In this document: piece after piece, positions 52,485 to 59,449 of the stretch
How the letters are laid out: each line of letters opens with the position of its first letter
How positions within the stretch are numbered: the first letter of the stretch is position 1
Origin: an uncultured Lachnospiraceae bacterium
GTDB lineage: Bacteria > Bacillota > Clostridia > Lachnospirales > Lachnospiraceae
Assembly: GCA_910578885.1 (NCBI GenBank)
Contig: CAJTSH010000006.1
Location: 49,266-113,265, forward strand
Direction: 5' to 3'
DNA length: 64,000 nucleotides
The notes under the pieces: generated by a model
Told to the model about the DNA's origin: nothing
What the model saw: only the letters and a program-made list of their open reading frames with translations
Databases searched by the model: none
Translations under genes and position numbers: made by a program

Positions 52485-52557
52485 AGCTGCTGACGGGAAT
52501 CGGACCCGTGACCTCCGCACTACCAATGCGACGCTCTACCGACTGAGCCACAGCAGC
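52485..52557 (-). tRNA. tRNA-Thr (GGT)
   Basis: A 73-nt tRNA. Acceptor GCTGCTG/CAGCAGC, D arm GCTCAGTCGGTAGAGC, anticodon loop TTGGTAG with GGT, T arm GGGTCCGATTCCC. CCA is not encoded. It has its own promoter and terminator. Confidence 0.95.
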
Positions 52558-52584
52558 ATTTATTGAGTTGTCTCAACTTGTAAT

Positions 52585-52614
52585 ACTATACTATATTATA
52601 GGTAACTTTGTCAA
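52585..52614 (-). promoter_or_regulatory. Promoter of tRNA-Thr
   Basis: The minus strand reads TTGACA (52609-52614), 18 bases, TATAGT (52585-52590), directly after the sigH stop codon. Confidence 0.7.
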
Positions 52615-52618
52615 GTCA

Positions 52619-53209
52619 TTATTTCAACTTCTTTTTCAAACGCTGCAGCGCATTATCAATTGCCTTCGGCTCCTTCCCCATTGCCTCGGCAATCTGGTTG
52701 TAATCAAGTCCCTGCAGATAGTATGCTAACACCTCCTTTTCCATATCGCTCAAGCAGTCCTCCACCTTTTTTTGAAATGCCTGCAGCTCTTCCTGATTGA
52801 TAACGATCTTTTCCGGATTTAACTCCTCCACAGAACTGAGTATATTATCCAAGCCTCCGTTCTCCGCATCTTCCGAATCCGCATATAACGGCACATACGA
52901 ATTCAGCGGAGCATGTTTTTTCCGCTGCGACGCTTCTACAGCCGTATATAATTGCCTTGCGATACATAAATCCGCAAAATGATAAAAGGAACTCTCTCTA
53001 TCCGCACGGTAATCACGGATTGCCTTAAACAGTCCAATCATTCCCTCCTGAATCAGATCATCATTATCCCCGCCAATCAGATATAACGCCTTCGCTTTCT
53101 TGCGCACCAGATTCTTATACTTTTCCATCAGATAATCCGTAATTCCCTGTTCACCGGAGCGAAGCAGCGCAATCAATTCCTCATCCGTTTTCTTAAGATA
53201 CTCCTCCAC
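52619..53209 (-). CDS. sigH: RNA polymerase sigma factor SigH (Spo0H-type)
   Basis: A 196-residue sigma-70 family factor. Region 2 has DDLIQEGMIGLFKAIRDYRAD followed by SSFYHFADLCIARQL. Region 4 near the C-terminus has LSDMEKEVLAYYLQGLDYNQIAEAMG and AIDNALQRLKKKL. The position at the end of cysE-cysS-mrnC-rlmB matches the sigH locus of Bacillus and Clostridia, where it directs early sporulation and transition-state genes. It starts with GTG, with GGAGG six bases upstream. Confidence 0.93.
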   Translation of the reverse strand: MEEYLKKTDEELIALLRSGEQGITDYLMEKYKNLVRKKAKALYLIGGDNDDLIQEGMIGLFKAIRDYRADRESSFYHFADLCIARQLYTAVEASQRKKHAPLNSYVPLYADSEDAENGGLDNILSSVEELNPEKIVINQEELQAFQKKVEDCLSDMEKEVLAYYLQGLDYNQIAEAMGKEPKAIDNALQRLKKKLK

Positions 53210-53267
53210 CGTTATCCTCCATTACCCTCTCAAAAATTCTTCCGAATGCTAAAATTTCTGCCTTTTC

Positions 53268-54023
53268 CTATGAGCCGATGCGCTGGCGTACAATTTCATA
53301 GGCAAGCACGCCCGCCGCCACAGACGCATTCAGGGAGTCAATATTGCCTTTCATCGGAATAGAGGCGACAAAATCGCAATTTTCTTTGACCAGCTTTCCG
53401 ACGCCCTCTCCCTCATTGCCGATTACCAGCCCAATCGGACCTTTCAGATCCAGTTCATACATCGTGGTTCCGCCCATATCCGCACAGACGAACCATAAAC
53501 CTTGTCCCTTCAGCTCCTTTATCGTTGCCGCCAGATTTGTCACCTTGGCTACAGGCGTGTAATTGATGGCTCCGGCAGACGCCTTTGCCACCGTTCCTGT
53601 CAGCCCCACCGCGCGTCGTTTCGGGATAATCACACCATGCGCTCCCGCAAGATTAGCGGTACGGATAATCGCCCCCAGATTATGCGGATCTTCAATATTG
53701 TCCAACACGAAAATAAAGGGCGGCTCTCCCTTCTCCTTCGCCTTTTCTAAAATTTCCTCTACTTCCGCATATTTATACGCCGCCGCCACGGCAATGACGC
53801 CTTGATGCTTCCCTGTCTCGGACATGGCGTCCAAACGATCCTTAGAAATATAATTTATAATCGTATCGCTCTTTTTCGCTTCCCGCAGGATTGTCTGCAC
53901 CGGACCGTCCTTGCAGCCGTCTAACACAAACAATTTATCTATCGTCTTCCCTGAACGGAATGCTTCCAATATGGCATTTCGCCCCTCAATACGGTTCCCT
54001 GTCTCTTCCATCCTATGCTCCAT
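53268..54023 (-). CDS. rlmB: 23S rRNA (guanosine-2'-O-)-methyltransferase, SpoU family
   Basis: A 251-residue SPOUT methyltransferase that modifies G2251 of 23S rRNA. A short N-terminal substrate-binding domain (EGRNAILEAF) leads to the knotted domain. That domain carries motif 1 LDNIEDPHNLGAIIRTA (about residue 115), motif 2 LVIGNEGEGV (about 200) and motif 3 IPMKGNIDSLNASVAAGV (about 220). AAGGAG six bases upstream favours the ATG at 54023; an ATG nine codons earlier (54050) also has a weak site. The upstream spacer is filled by a repeat element at 54066-54209. Confidence 0.93.
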   Translation of the reverse strand: MEHRMEETGNRIEGRNAILEAFRSGKTIDKLFVLDGCKDGPVQTILREAKKSDTIINYISKDRLDAMSETGKHQGVIAVAAAYKYAEVEEILEKAKEKGEPPFIFVLDNIEDPHNLGAIIRTANLAGAHGVIIPKRRAVGLTGTVAKASAGAINYTPVAKVTNLAATIKELKGQGLWFVCADMGGTTMYELDLKGPIGLVIGNEGEGVGKLVKENCDFVASIPMKGNIDSLNASVAAGVLAYEIVRQRIGS

Positions 54024-54065
54024 GAAATTCTCCTTCGTCTGTCTGCTCATTCTGCACCCTTATTT

Positions 54066-54209
54066 GTAACAGTTCATCCTTCTGCTTCCCTGTTACGGAA
54101 TCCGCCCCATTCCGAGTTTGCCAAGGGCAAAGGGGCGGATTCTCTGGCAATTTAACTTTATTGGCTTCTAACTACGCAGCAAGTGCGTAGTTGCAGGCTA
54201 AACTGTTAC
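54066..54209. repeat. 144-bp palindromic element with GTAACAG terminal inverted repeats
   Basis: The ends are GTAACAGTTCATCC and, inverted, GTAACAGTTTAGCC. Inside are a short hairpin GTAACAG...CTGTTAC (54066-54096, matching 10759 and 57193), a strong stem GAATCCGCCCC/GGGGCGGATTC (54098-54142) enclosing TTTGCC/GGCAAA, and ACTACGCA/TGCGTAGT (54171-54191). It has a MITE-like layout with no ORF. The right end provides the last sense codons and stop of mrnC. Confidence 0.7.
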
Positions 54210-54662
54210 CTTTATTTCCCTGCTTTTCCCGGTCTTCTCGTCATATCCGTCAAGCCCCGCCTTCACCAGCTCTAATATCCGGGACAGCTCGTCCTTCAAA
54301 TACAAATACCCCATCAACGCCTCAAATCCCGTTGCTCTCCTGTAATCCGACATAGTTGCGTTTTTCGCCATCGTCGCCGATTTCGCATTCCGCCCTCTGC
54401 GGTAAATATCCGCCTCTTCTTCCGTCAGCATCGGCTCTATCGTGTGCATCATCTGGGACTGGGCATGAGCCTTTACAAGCTGGCTGGCAGCATGATGAAG
54501 ATTGGCCGGCTTCGTATTGCCTCTTCCGACAATCACCGTCCGGATAATCAGATCATAAATTTCATCGCCAATGTAAGCAAGGGTCAGCGGAGAATATGTC
54601 TTTACATCCACATCTCCCATTCCAAATTGTTCTTTGATATAGGAATTTAAGCCTTTTTCCAT
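54198..54662 (-). CDS. mrnC: Mini-ribonuclease III
   Basis: A 154-residue RNase III catalytic domain without the double-stranded RNA-binding domain. The family matures 23S rRNA precursors in Firmicutes. It shows PLTLAYIGDEIYDLIIR, with catalytic acidic residues, near residue 25-41 and the second acidic site DYRRATGFEALMGYLYL around residue 105-121. It overlaps cysS by 16 bases, the usual arrangement. Its last codons (KVTV and stop) lie within a repeat element, so the original C-terminus may have been changed by insertion. Confidence 0.93.
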   Translation of the reverse strand: MEKGLNSYIKEQFGMGDVDVKTYSPLTLAYIGDEIYDLIIRTVIVGRGNTKPANLHHAASQLVKAHAQSQMMHTIEPMLTEEEADIYRRGRNAKSATMAKNATMSDYRRATGFEALMGYLYLKDELSRILELVKAGLDGYDEKTGKSREIKVTV

Positions 54663-56062
54663 TTCACACCTTCTCTGGTATCTTCCAATAGGATTCCCTT
54701 CGTCAAAAGTTCCTCACGGATTGCATCTGCCTTTGCGAAATCCTTTTCTTTCTTTGCCGCCTTCCGCTCTTCAATCTTTTCTAAAATATATGCTTCTAAT
54801 TCGGCGTCCACGCCGTTATCTTCCGCAACCTCTCCCGCAGTCAAATCCAAAGACAGCACTTCGTCAAAGCTGTCTAAAAGCTCAAGCTTCGTCTTATCTC
54901 CCATTTCGGCCTTCAATACTTCATATACAACGGTCAGCGCCATAGAGGTATTTAAGTCATTTTCAAGAGCCGACAAGAATTTCTCTTTGTATTCGTCAAA
55001 CTGTTCCTGCTCAAACGTGCCGCCCCGATCCAGCTTGGCGGCGGTCTTTCGCAGTTTCACATAAGAATTTTCCATATTATCCATTACCTCATAGGAAAAT
55101 TCCAATGGTTTCCTGTAATGAGACTGCAAACAGAACATGCGGTACACCAAAGGATGATATCCCTTCTCTTCCAACAATGATACCGTCAGGAAATCTCCTT
55201 TTGACTTACTCATTTTCCCGGATTTATCATTCAGGTGATGCACATGGAACCAGTAATTGCACCATTTATGTCCCGTAAACGCTTCACTCTGGGCAATCTC
55301 ATTCGTGTGATGCGGGAAAATATTATCCACACCGCCGCAGTGAATATCCATATATTCACCCAGATGCTTCATGCTGATGCAGGAGCACTCAATATGCCAT
55401 CCCGGATATCCCACGCCCCAAGGACTCTCCCACTTTAATTCCTGATTGTCAAATTTAGACTTGGTAAACCACAGCACGAAATCGCTCTTATTGCGCTTAT
55501 TGGTATCCTCATCCACGTCATCCCGGACGCCGACCATCAATTCCTTTTCATTCTGGCTTGAAAATACATAATAATCTTTCAGCTTCGATGTATCAAAATA
55601 GACATTTTCTCCTGCCACGTAAGCATAATCCTTTTCCAGCAAGACCTCAATCATATGAATGAACTCTGCGATACAGTTCGTGGCAGGCTCCACTACGTCC
55701 GGGCGCTTAATGTTTAATTTCTCACAATCCGAGAAAAATGCCTTCGTATAGAATTCTGCGATTTCCATAACGGTCTTGTGCTCTCTCTTTGCTCCCTTTA
55801 ACATCTTATCCTCTCCGGTGTCCGCATCGCTGGATAAATGCCCCACATCGGTAATATTCATGACGCGCTTCACATCATATCCCGCATAACGCAGCGTCTT
55901 TTCCAGCACATCCTCCATGATATAGCTCCTGAGATTTCCGATATGTGCGAAATGATAGACTGTCGGTCCGCAGGTATACATACTCACCTTGCCATCCTCA
56001 TTTGGCACAAACGGTTCTACTGTTCTTGTCAGTGTATTAAAAATCTGCATTTTGTTTTCCAT
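54647..56062 (-). CDS. cysS: Cysteinyl-tRNA synthetase
   Basis: A 471-residue class I synthetase. The HIGH-type motif FAHIGNLRSY is near residue 38, and zinc ligands include CGPTVY at residue 31, CSCIS around 225 and the His/Glu after HHTNEIAQSE. The KMSKS motif is in GKMSKSKGDFLT around residue 285. It charges tRNA-Cys and is expressed with cysE from the Cys T-box leader. Confidence 0.97.
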   Translation of the reverse strand: MENKMQIFNTLTRTVEPFVPNEDGKVSMYTCGPTVYHFAHIGNLRSYIMEDVLEKTLRYAGYDVKRVMNITDVGHLSSDADTGEDKMLKGAKREHKTVMEIAEFYTKAFFSDCEKLNIKRPDVVEPATNCIAEFIHMIEVLLEKDYAYVAGENVYFDTSKLKDYYVFSSQNEKELMVGVRDDVDEDTNKRNKSDFVLWFTKSKFDNQELKWESPWGVGYPGWHIECSCISMKHLGEYMDIHCGGVDNIFPHHTNEIAQSEAFTGHKWCNYWFHVHHLNDKSGKMSKSKGDFLTVSLLEEKGYHPLVYRMFCLQSHYRKPLEFSYEVMDNMENSYVKLRKTAAKLDRGGTFEQEQFDEYKEKFLSALENDLNTSMALTVVYEVLKAEMGDKTKLELLDSFDEVLSLDLTAGEVAEDNGVDAELEAYILEKIEERKAAKKEKDFAKADAIREELLTKGILLEDTREGVKWKKA

Positions 56063-56123
56063 AAATGTCCTCCACTTTCCTTCCGGGGCAGGACGCCCCG
56101 GAGCTGCTCACTTATCTATCATA

Positions 56124-56810
56124 TCAGATAGTCGTTTTATTTCCGGTTTTGTTTTCTATCTGTCTGATTTGATTCTCAAGGTCAATGACTCTGTTGCACA
56201 GCTTGGAATTCTCCTGCCGTAAGCTGGTTATATCTTCCATGATCGGGTCAGGCAGATGAATCTGGTCCATATCGCTGCGCGGTACTTTCATGTTATCGCG
56301 CTTTACGATTCTGCCCGGAACTCCGACTACCGTACAATTCGGCGGAACCTCCTCTAAAACCACGCTTCCGGCGCCAATCTTAGAATTTTCTCCAACCGTA
56401 AAGGAGCCTATAATCTTAGCTCCGGCGCTGACCATCACATTATCCTCAATCGTCGGATGACGCTTCCCGGTTTCCTTTCCCGTACCGCCCAGTGTTACGC
56501 CCTGATAGAGCGTCACATTGTCTCCTATCACGGTAGTCTCTCCAATAATCACGCCTGTTCCGTGATCTATGAAAAATCCTTTTCCAATCACTGCTCCCGG
56601 ATGAATTTCGATTCCCGTCTTTCTCGCCGCCTTCTGTGAAATATACCTCGCCCTAAAATAATGCCCCTTCCGATACTGTTTATGCGCGCGCCTATAGCTT
56701 AGCATAACACGAAAACTCGGATAAAGCAAAACTTCCATCGGAGATTTTATCGCCGGGTCACGTTCTTTTATCACTTCAAATTCTTCTTTTATATGACTGA
56801 TAAAACCCAT
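56124..56810 (-). CDS. cysE: Serine O-acetyltransferase
   Basis: A 228-residue hexapeptide-repeat acyltransferase that makes O-acetylserine, the first step of cysteine synthesis. An N-terminal helical part is followed by a left-handed beta-helix of repeats containing [25 protein letters not shown]-like turns (catalytic His in FIDHGTG) and [14 protein letters not shown]. The C-terminal 40 residues (after VVGVPGRIV) form an unusual extra helical tail. The ATG at 56810 is chosen by family pattern; the AAAGG site is rather far (12 bases). First gene after the T-box. Confidence 0.94.
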   Translation of the reverse strand: [228 protein letters not shown]

Positions 56811-56853
56811 TTGATACAACGACCTTTCTTTTTATAGTTTCCTAGGATACCAA

Positions 56854-57128
56854 AAAGAACCCCGCCTCTATTCACTAGAGACGGGGCATCCGTGGTTCCA
56901 CTCTGATTCAAACGGCCTCCTGCCGTTCCTCATGACACATAACGCGTGCTAACGTTTCGGACTACTATCGCTTCTGCCTGCACAAACTCCATACTGTTTC
57001 GCCCGAACTGCTCACGGAGGCACTTCATAAATCCGGTCATCAAAGCTGCTTTCAGCCGCCGACAGCTCCTCTCTGGGATTCCATTGATTTATTACTCTTT
57101 CCGCTCAATGCTTTTCTTATTCATTTCA
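56854..57128 (-). promoter_or_regulatory. T-box leader responding to tRNA-Cys
   Basis: The minus strand contains the T-box sequence AGAGTGGAACCACGG (56890-56904) and then a terminator stem CCCCGTCTCTA/TAGAGGCGGGG (56860-56886) followed by a T-run. Upstream is a long stem I with AGAGAGGAGC near its base; the specifier TGC (57020-57022) follows GAAG in the specifier loop. Uncharged tRNA-Cys should allow read-through into cysE-cysS. Confidence 0.93.
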
Positions 57129-57134
57129 CACTAT

Positions 57135-57163
57135 AGTTTATGCATGCACTTTTATTTTGTCAA
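57135..57163 (-). promoter_or_regulatory. Promoter of the T-box-cysE-cysS operon
   Basis: The minus strand reads TTGACA (57158-57163), 17 bases, TAAACT (57135-57140). Confidence 0.75.
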
Positions 57164-57192
57164 CAGTTTTTTATGAATTCTGCCCTTTTATC

Positions 57193-57223
57193 GTAACAGT
57201 TCAGCCTTTGGCTTCGCTGTTAC
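57193..57223. repeat. Short GTAACAG-type hairpin repeat, copy iii
   Basis: GTAACAGTTCAGCC-ttt-GGCTTCG-CTGTTAC, followed by AGAATCCGGC, almost the same as the left part of the element at 54066. It lies between ispF and the T-box promoter. Confidence 0.75.
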
Positions 57224-57275
57224 AGAATCCGGCTCATTTAAAGTTAATCTTCCTTTCTGTTTCTCAACATCCAAT

Positions 57276-57818
57276 TTAAACCATCTGACGCCCCGGACAA
57301 TTTGCACATCCGCCTTCGCTGCTCCCTACTGCAACGCTGTTCTCATAAATTGTCGCCAAGGCACAAATCGCCTGAGAAGAAATCCCCTCTTCTGTTCCTG
57401 TAAATCCCAGCCCTTCTTCCGTGGTCGCTTTAACATTCACCTGACTCATATCAATTTTCAGTACATTTGCAATGTTCTGCTCCATCTGTTCTATATGCGG
57501 GCGCATCTTCGGTTTCTGCGCAATAATCGTGGCGTCTATATTCTCAATCAGATATCCCTTTTCCTCCAACAATTTTCCCACATGCTCCAATAACCTGATA
57601 CTGGAAATCCCTTCGTACTCTGAATCCGTATCCGGAAAATGCTTTCCGATATCCCCCAGCGCCGCCGCTCCAAGCAGGGCGTCCATAATTGCATGAACCA
57701 GAACATCCGCATCCGAATGTCCCAACAATCCAAGTGTATGCTCTATCTCAACGCCGCCTAAAATCAGTTTTCGGTTCTCCACCAGACGATGAACGTCATA
57801 TCCCATACCTACACGCAT
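57276..57818 (-). CDS. ispF: 2-C-methyl-D-erythritol 2,4-cyclodiphosphate synthase
   Basis: A 180-residue MEP-pathway enzyme that releases CMP to form the cyclic diphosphate for isoprenoid synthesis. Metal ligands are in GYDVHRLVE (residues 7-15), and [29 protein letters not shown] and [11 protein letters not shown] are all present. It is about 20 residues longer than usual: after the normal end there is a tail containing CANCPGR, a small Cys-x-x-Cys motif not typical for the family. It is a single-gene unit; no ispD neighbour. Confidence 0.94.
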   Translation of the reverse strand: MRVGMGYDVHRLVENRKLILGGVEIEHTLGLLGHSDADVLVHAIMDALLGAAALGDIGKHFPDTDSEYEGISSIRLLEHVGKLLEEKGYLIENIDATIIAQKPKMRPHIEQMEQNIANVLKIDMSQVNVKATTEEGLGFTGTEEGISSQAICALATIYENSVAVGSSEGGCANCPGRQMV

Positions 57819-57907
57819 TCTGATTCTCCTTTCCCCACACCTATAATATTCGCATTATTCGCCTGAATGATACATAGAAGTTCTGCTCGGTGCGCACATA
57901 TTAAATT

Positions 57908-59038
57908 TTACTTTAAATACTCTGCCAATTCATAAACCCTTGCCTTAGTCAATTCCGCACCTTTTTCATTTTCAATCATTGCCTGAATACTACCGCCTTC
58001 ATAATCCGTTCCGGCATTAGATATCTCCGACTCTTTATAGGAAATCCATTCCCGCTCATCTGCCGTAATCTTTTCCATTGATTCTGCATCCAGCTTTAAT
58101 TTTAAATAGCTCCAGATCTGGTTGAGTTCATCATCCCACAGCCGGTAAATTTCCATTGTGGTTTCATTCAATTCAAGCTGCGTCAATTCCTCCGTCTGAA
58201 TTTTATTTTCTAAACTCATTGCCGCTTCTTCTACGCTCTCCAGCTCCCTCTTCACTGTTTCGTATGAAACGATTAATTCACTGCTTGAAAATCCATATCC
58301 GGGCGCTTCATTATAAAGACCATAAAACGGCAATTCCTCATCGTCAACGGTAAAAGCCTGTCTCACCCACATCATAAATTCTTCCGGCAATTCCTTTGTT
58401 GGCGCTCCCGGCAAATAAATTAATATATTTTCCGCTTCATCCAGACCATAAGGCTCTGAATAGATATAACGAACCCCTTCTATAATTTCTTCTGTTTCCA
58501 GCTCTTGTTCTAATTTCAATTCTTCTATCTGAAAAGAGTAAGTATAATCATTTACTTTTCCCGGCTTCGTAAATTTACCGGTAAAACTCGAAAAGTACAT
58601 GACGCCATTCGGATTCTCCTCTCCTATATCTCCCATATCTGAATCATGAAATGTCCCTTCAAAGGTTCCATCCTCATGAATATACAGCACCGTACACCAT
58701 GCGCCTGCACCGCTCCCAAACCAAAATTCCCGATCAGAAACATCCGCAAAAGAAAATTCCCCTTCTGCCTTCGGTTCCTCCTGTATATCCTCTGTTGTCT
58801 TTTGGTCATCTATTTCTTCTGACGTATCCTCTGTTACCTTTTGACCGTCAATTTCTTCCGATGTATCCTCTGTTACGTCTAAAATGTTTTTCTCCTCTTC
58901 CGCCGCCTCTGTTGTATCGGAAGAACCTTTTTCTTCCGTTATAGCAGAATCCTTTGCCTTCTCTAATGTACCGCAGCCGGCAACCGCTGCAAAGGAAAAT
59001 ACCATACATAATAATGTCAACCATTTTTTGAATCTCAT
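57908..59038 (-). CDS. Lipoprotein with LprI-like (lysozyme-inhibitor type) C-terminal domain
   Basis: A 376-residue protein with lipobox AVAGC (Cys22), an acidic low-complexity stalk containing the near-perfect tandem repeat VTEDTSEEIDGQK/VTEDTSEEIDDQK (residues about 55-80), and a beta-rich middle region (about 95-250). The C-terminal helical domain (about 280-376) resembles the LprI/DUF1311 family: NETTMEIYRLWDDELNQIW and ADEREWISYKE. It is surface-exposed by prediction; function unknown, perhaps binding or inhibiting wall-active enzymes. It starts 90 bases after ispF divides off on the same strand. Confidence 0.7.
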   Translation of the reverse strand: MRFKKWLTLLCMVFSFAAVAGCGTLEKAKDSAITEEKGSSDTTEAAEEEKNILDVTEDTSEEIDGQKVTEDTSEEIDDQKTTEDIQEEPKAEGEFSFADVSDREFWFGSGAGAWCTVLYIHEDGTFEGTFHDSDMGDIGEENPNGVMYFSSFTGKFTKPGKVNDYTYSFQIEELKLEQELETEEIIEGVRYIYSEPYGLDEAENILIYLPGAPTKELPEEFMMWVRQAFTVDDEELPFYGLYNEAPGYGFSSSELIVSYETVKRELESVEEAAMSLENKIQTEELTQLELNETTMEIYRLWDDELNQIWSYLKLKLDAESMEKITADEREWISYKESEISNAGTDYEGGSIQAMIENEKGAELTKARVYELAEYLK

Positions 59039-59076
59039 TGAATTGTATCCTTTCTATCTTTATATTTTATAAGATG

Positions 59077-59111
59077 AAAAAAGCAGCCTCGGAAATCAAT
59101 TTCCAAGCTGC
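59077..59111 (-). terminator. Terminator of the tRNA-Val/tRNA-Met operon
   Basis: The minus strand pairs GCAGC with GCTGC around inner GGAAA/TTTCC, followed by T6. A second hairpin AGCTGT/ACAGCT precedes it. Confidence 0.88.
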
Positions 59112-59145
59112 TCCTCTCAAGCTGTACCGTTGACAGCTCCTATAG

Positions 59146-59219
59146 TAGCGGAAGGGAGATTTGAACTCTCGACACTACGGGTATGAACCGTATGCTCTAG
59201 CCAACTGAGCTATTCCGCC
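59146..59219 (-). tRNA. tRNA-Met (CAT), probably elongator
   Basis: A 74-nt tRNA. Acceptor GGCGGAA/TTCCGCT, anticodon stem TACGG/CCGTA with loop TTCATAC (CAT), T arm GAGTTCAAATCTC. The initiator features (three G-C pairs beneath the loop) are absent. A lysidine-modified Ile tRNA also has CAT but looks less likely by overall sequence. Confidence 0.9.
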
Positions 59220-59261
59220 ATTTACTACTAAAAATTGTTATGATGTTATGAATAGAGGGGA

Positions 59262-59334
59262 TGGGACCTATAGGGCTCGAACCTATGACCCTCTGCTTGT
59301 AAGGCAGATGCTCTCCCAGCTGAGCTAAGATCCC
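59262..59334 (-). tRNA. tRNA-Val (TAC)
   Basis: A 73-nt tRNA. Acceptor GGGATCT/AGGTCCC, D arm GCTCAGCTGGGAGAGC, anticodon loop CTTACAA with TAC, T arm with GGTTCGAGCCC. First of a two-tRNA transcript with tRNA-Met 42 bases downstream. Confidence 0.95.
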
Positions 59335-59368
59335 ATGTCCTACGGGTTATTTCCTAACCCGCTTTGCT

Positions 59369-59398
59369 ATTATACAATGGGTTGTCCAATAAAGTCAA
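59369..59398 (-). promoter_or_regulatory. Promoter of the tRNA-Val/tRNA-Met operon
   Basis: The minus strand reads TTGACT (59393-59398), 18 bases, TATAAT (59369-59374). A CGGGTTA/TAACCCG hairpin lies between the promoter and tRNA-Val. Confidence 0.75.
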
Positions 59399-59449
59399 CC
59401 CCTAATTTTAAAATTTTTCAATTTTTTTTATTTTTTTCCAAATTTAGCG

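Noticed and set aside
52345..52566. 73-codon plus-strand frame
   Set aside because: It runs antisense through the tRNA-Thr gene and its terminator.
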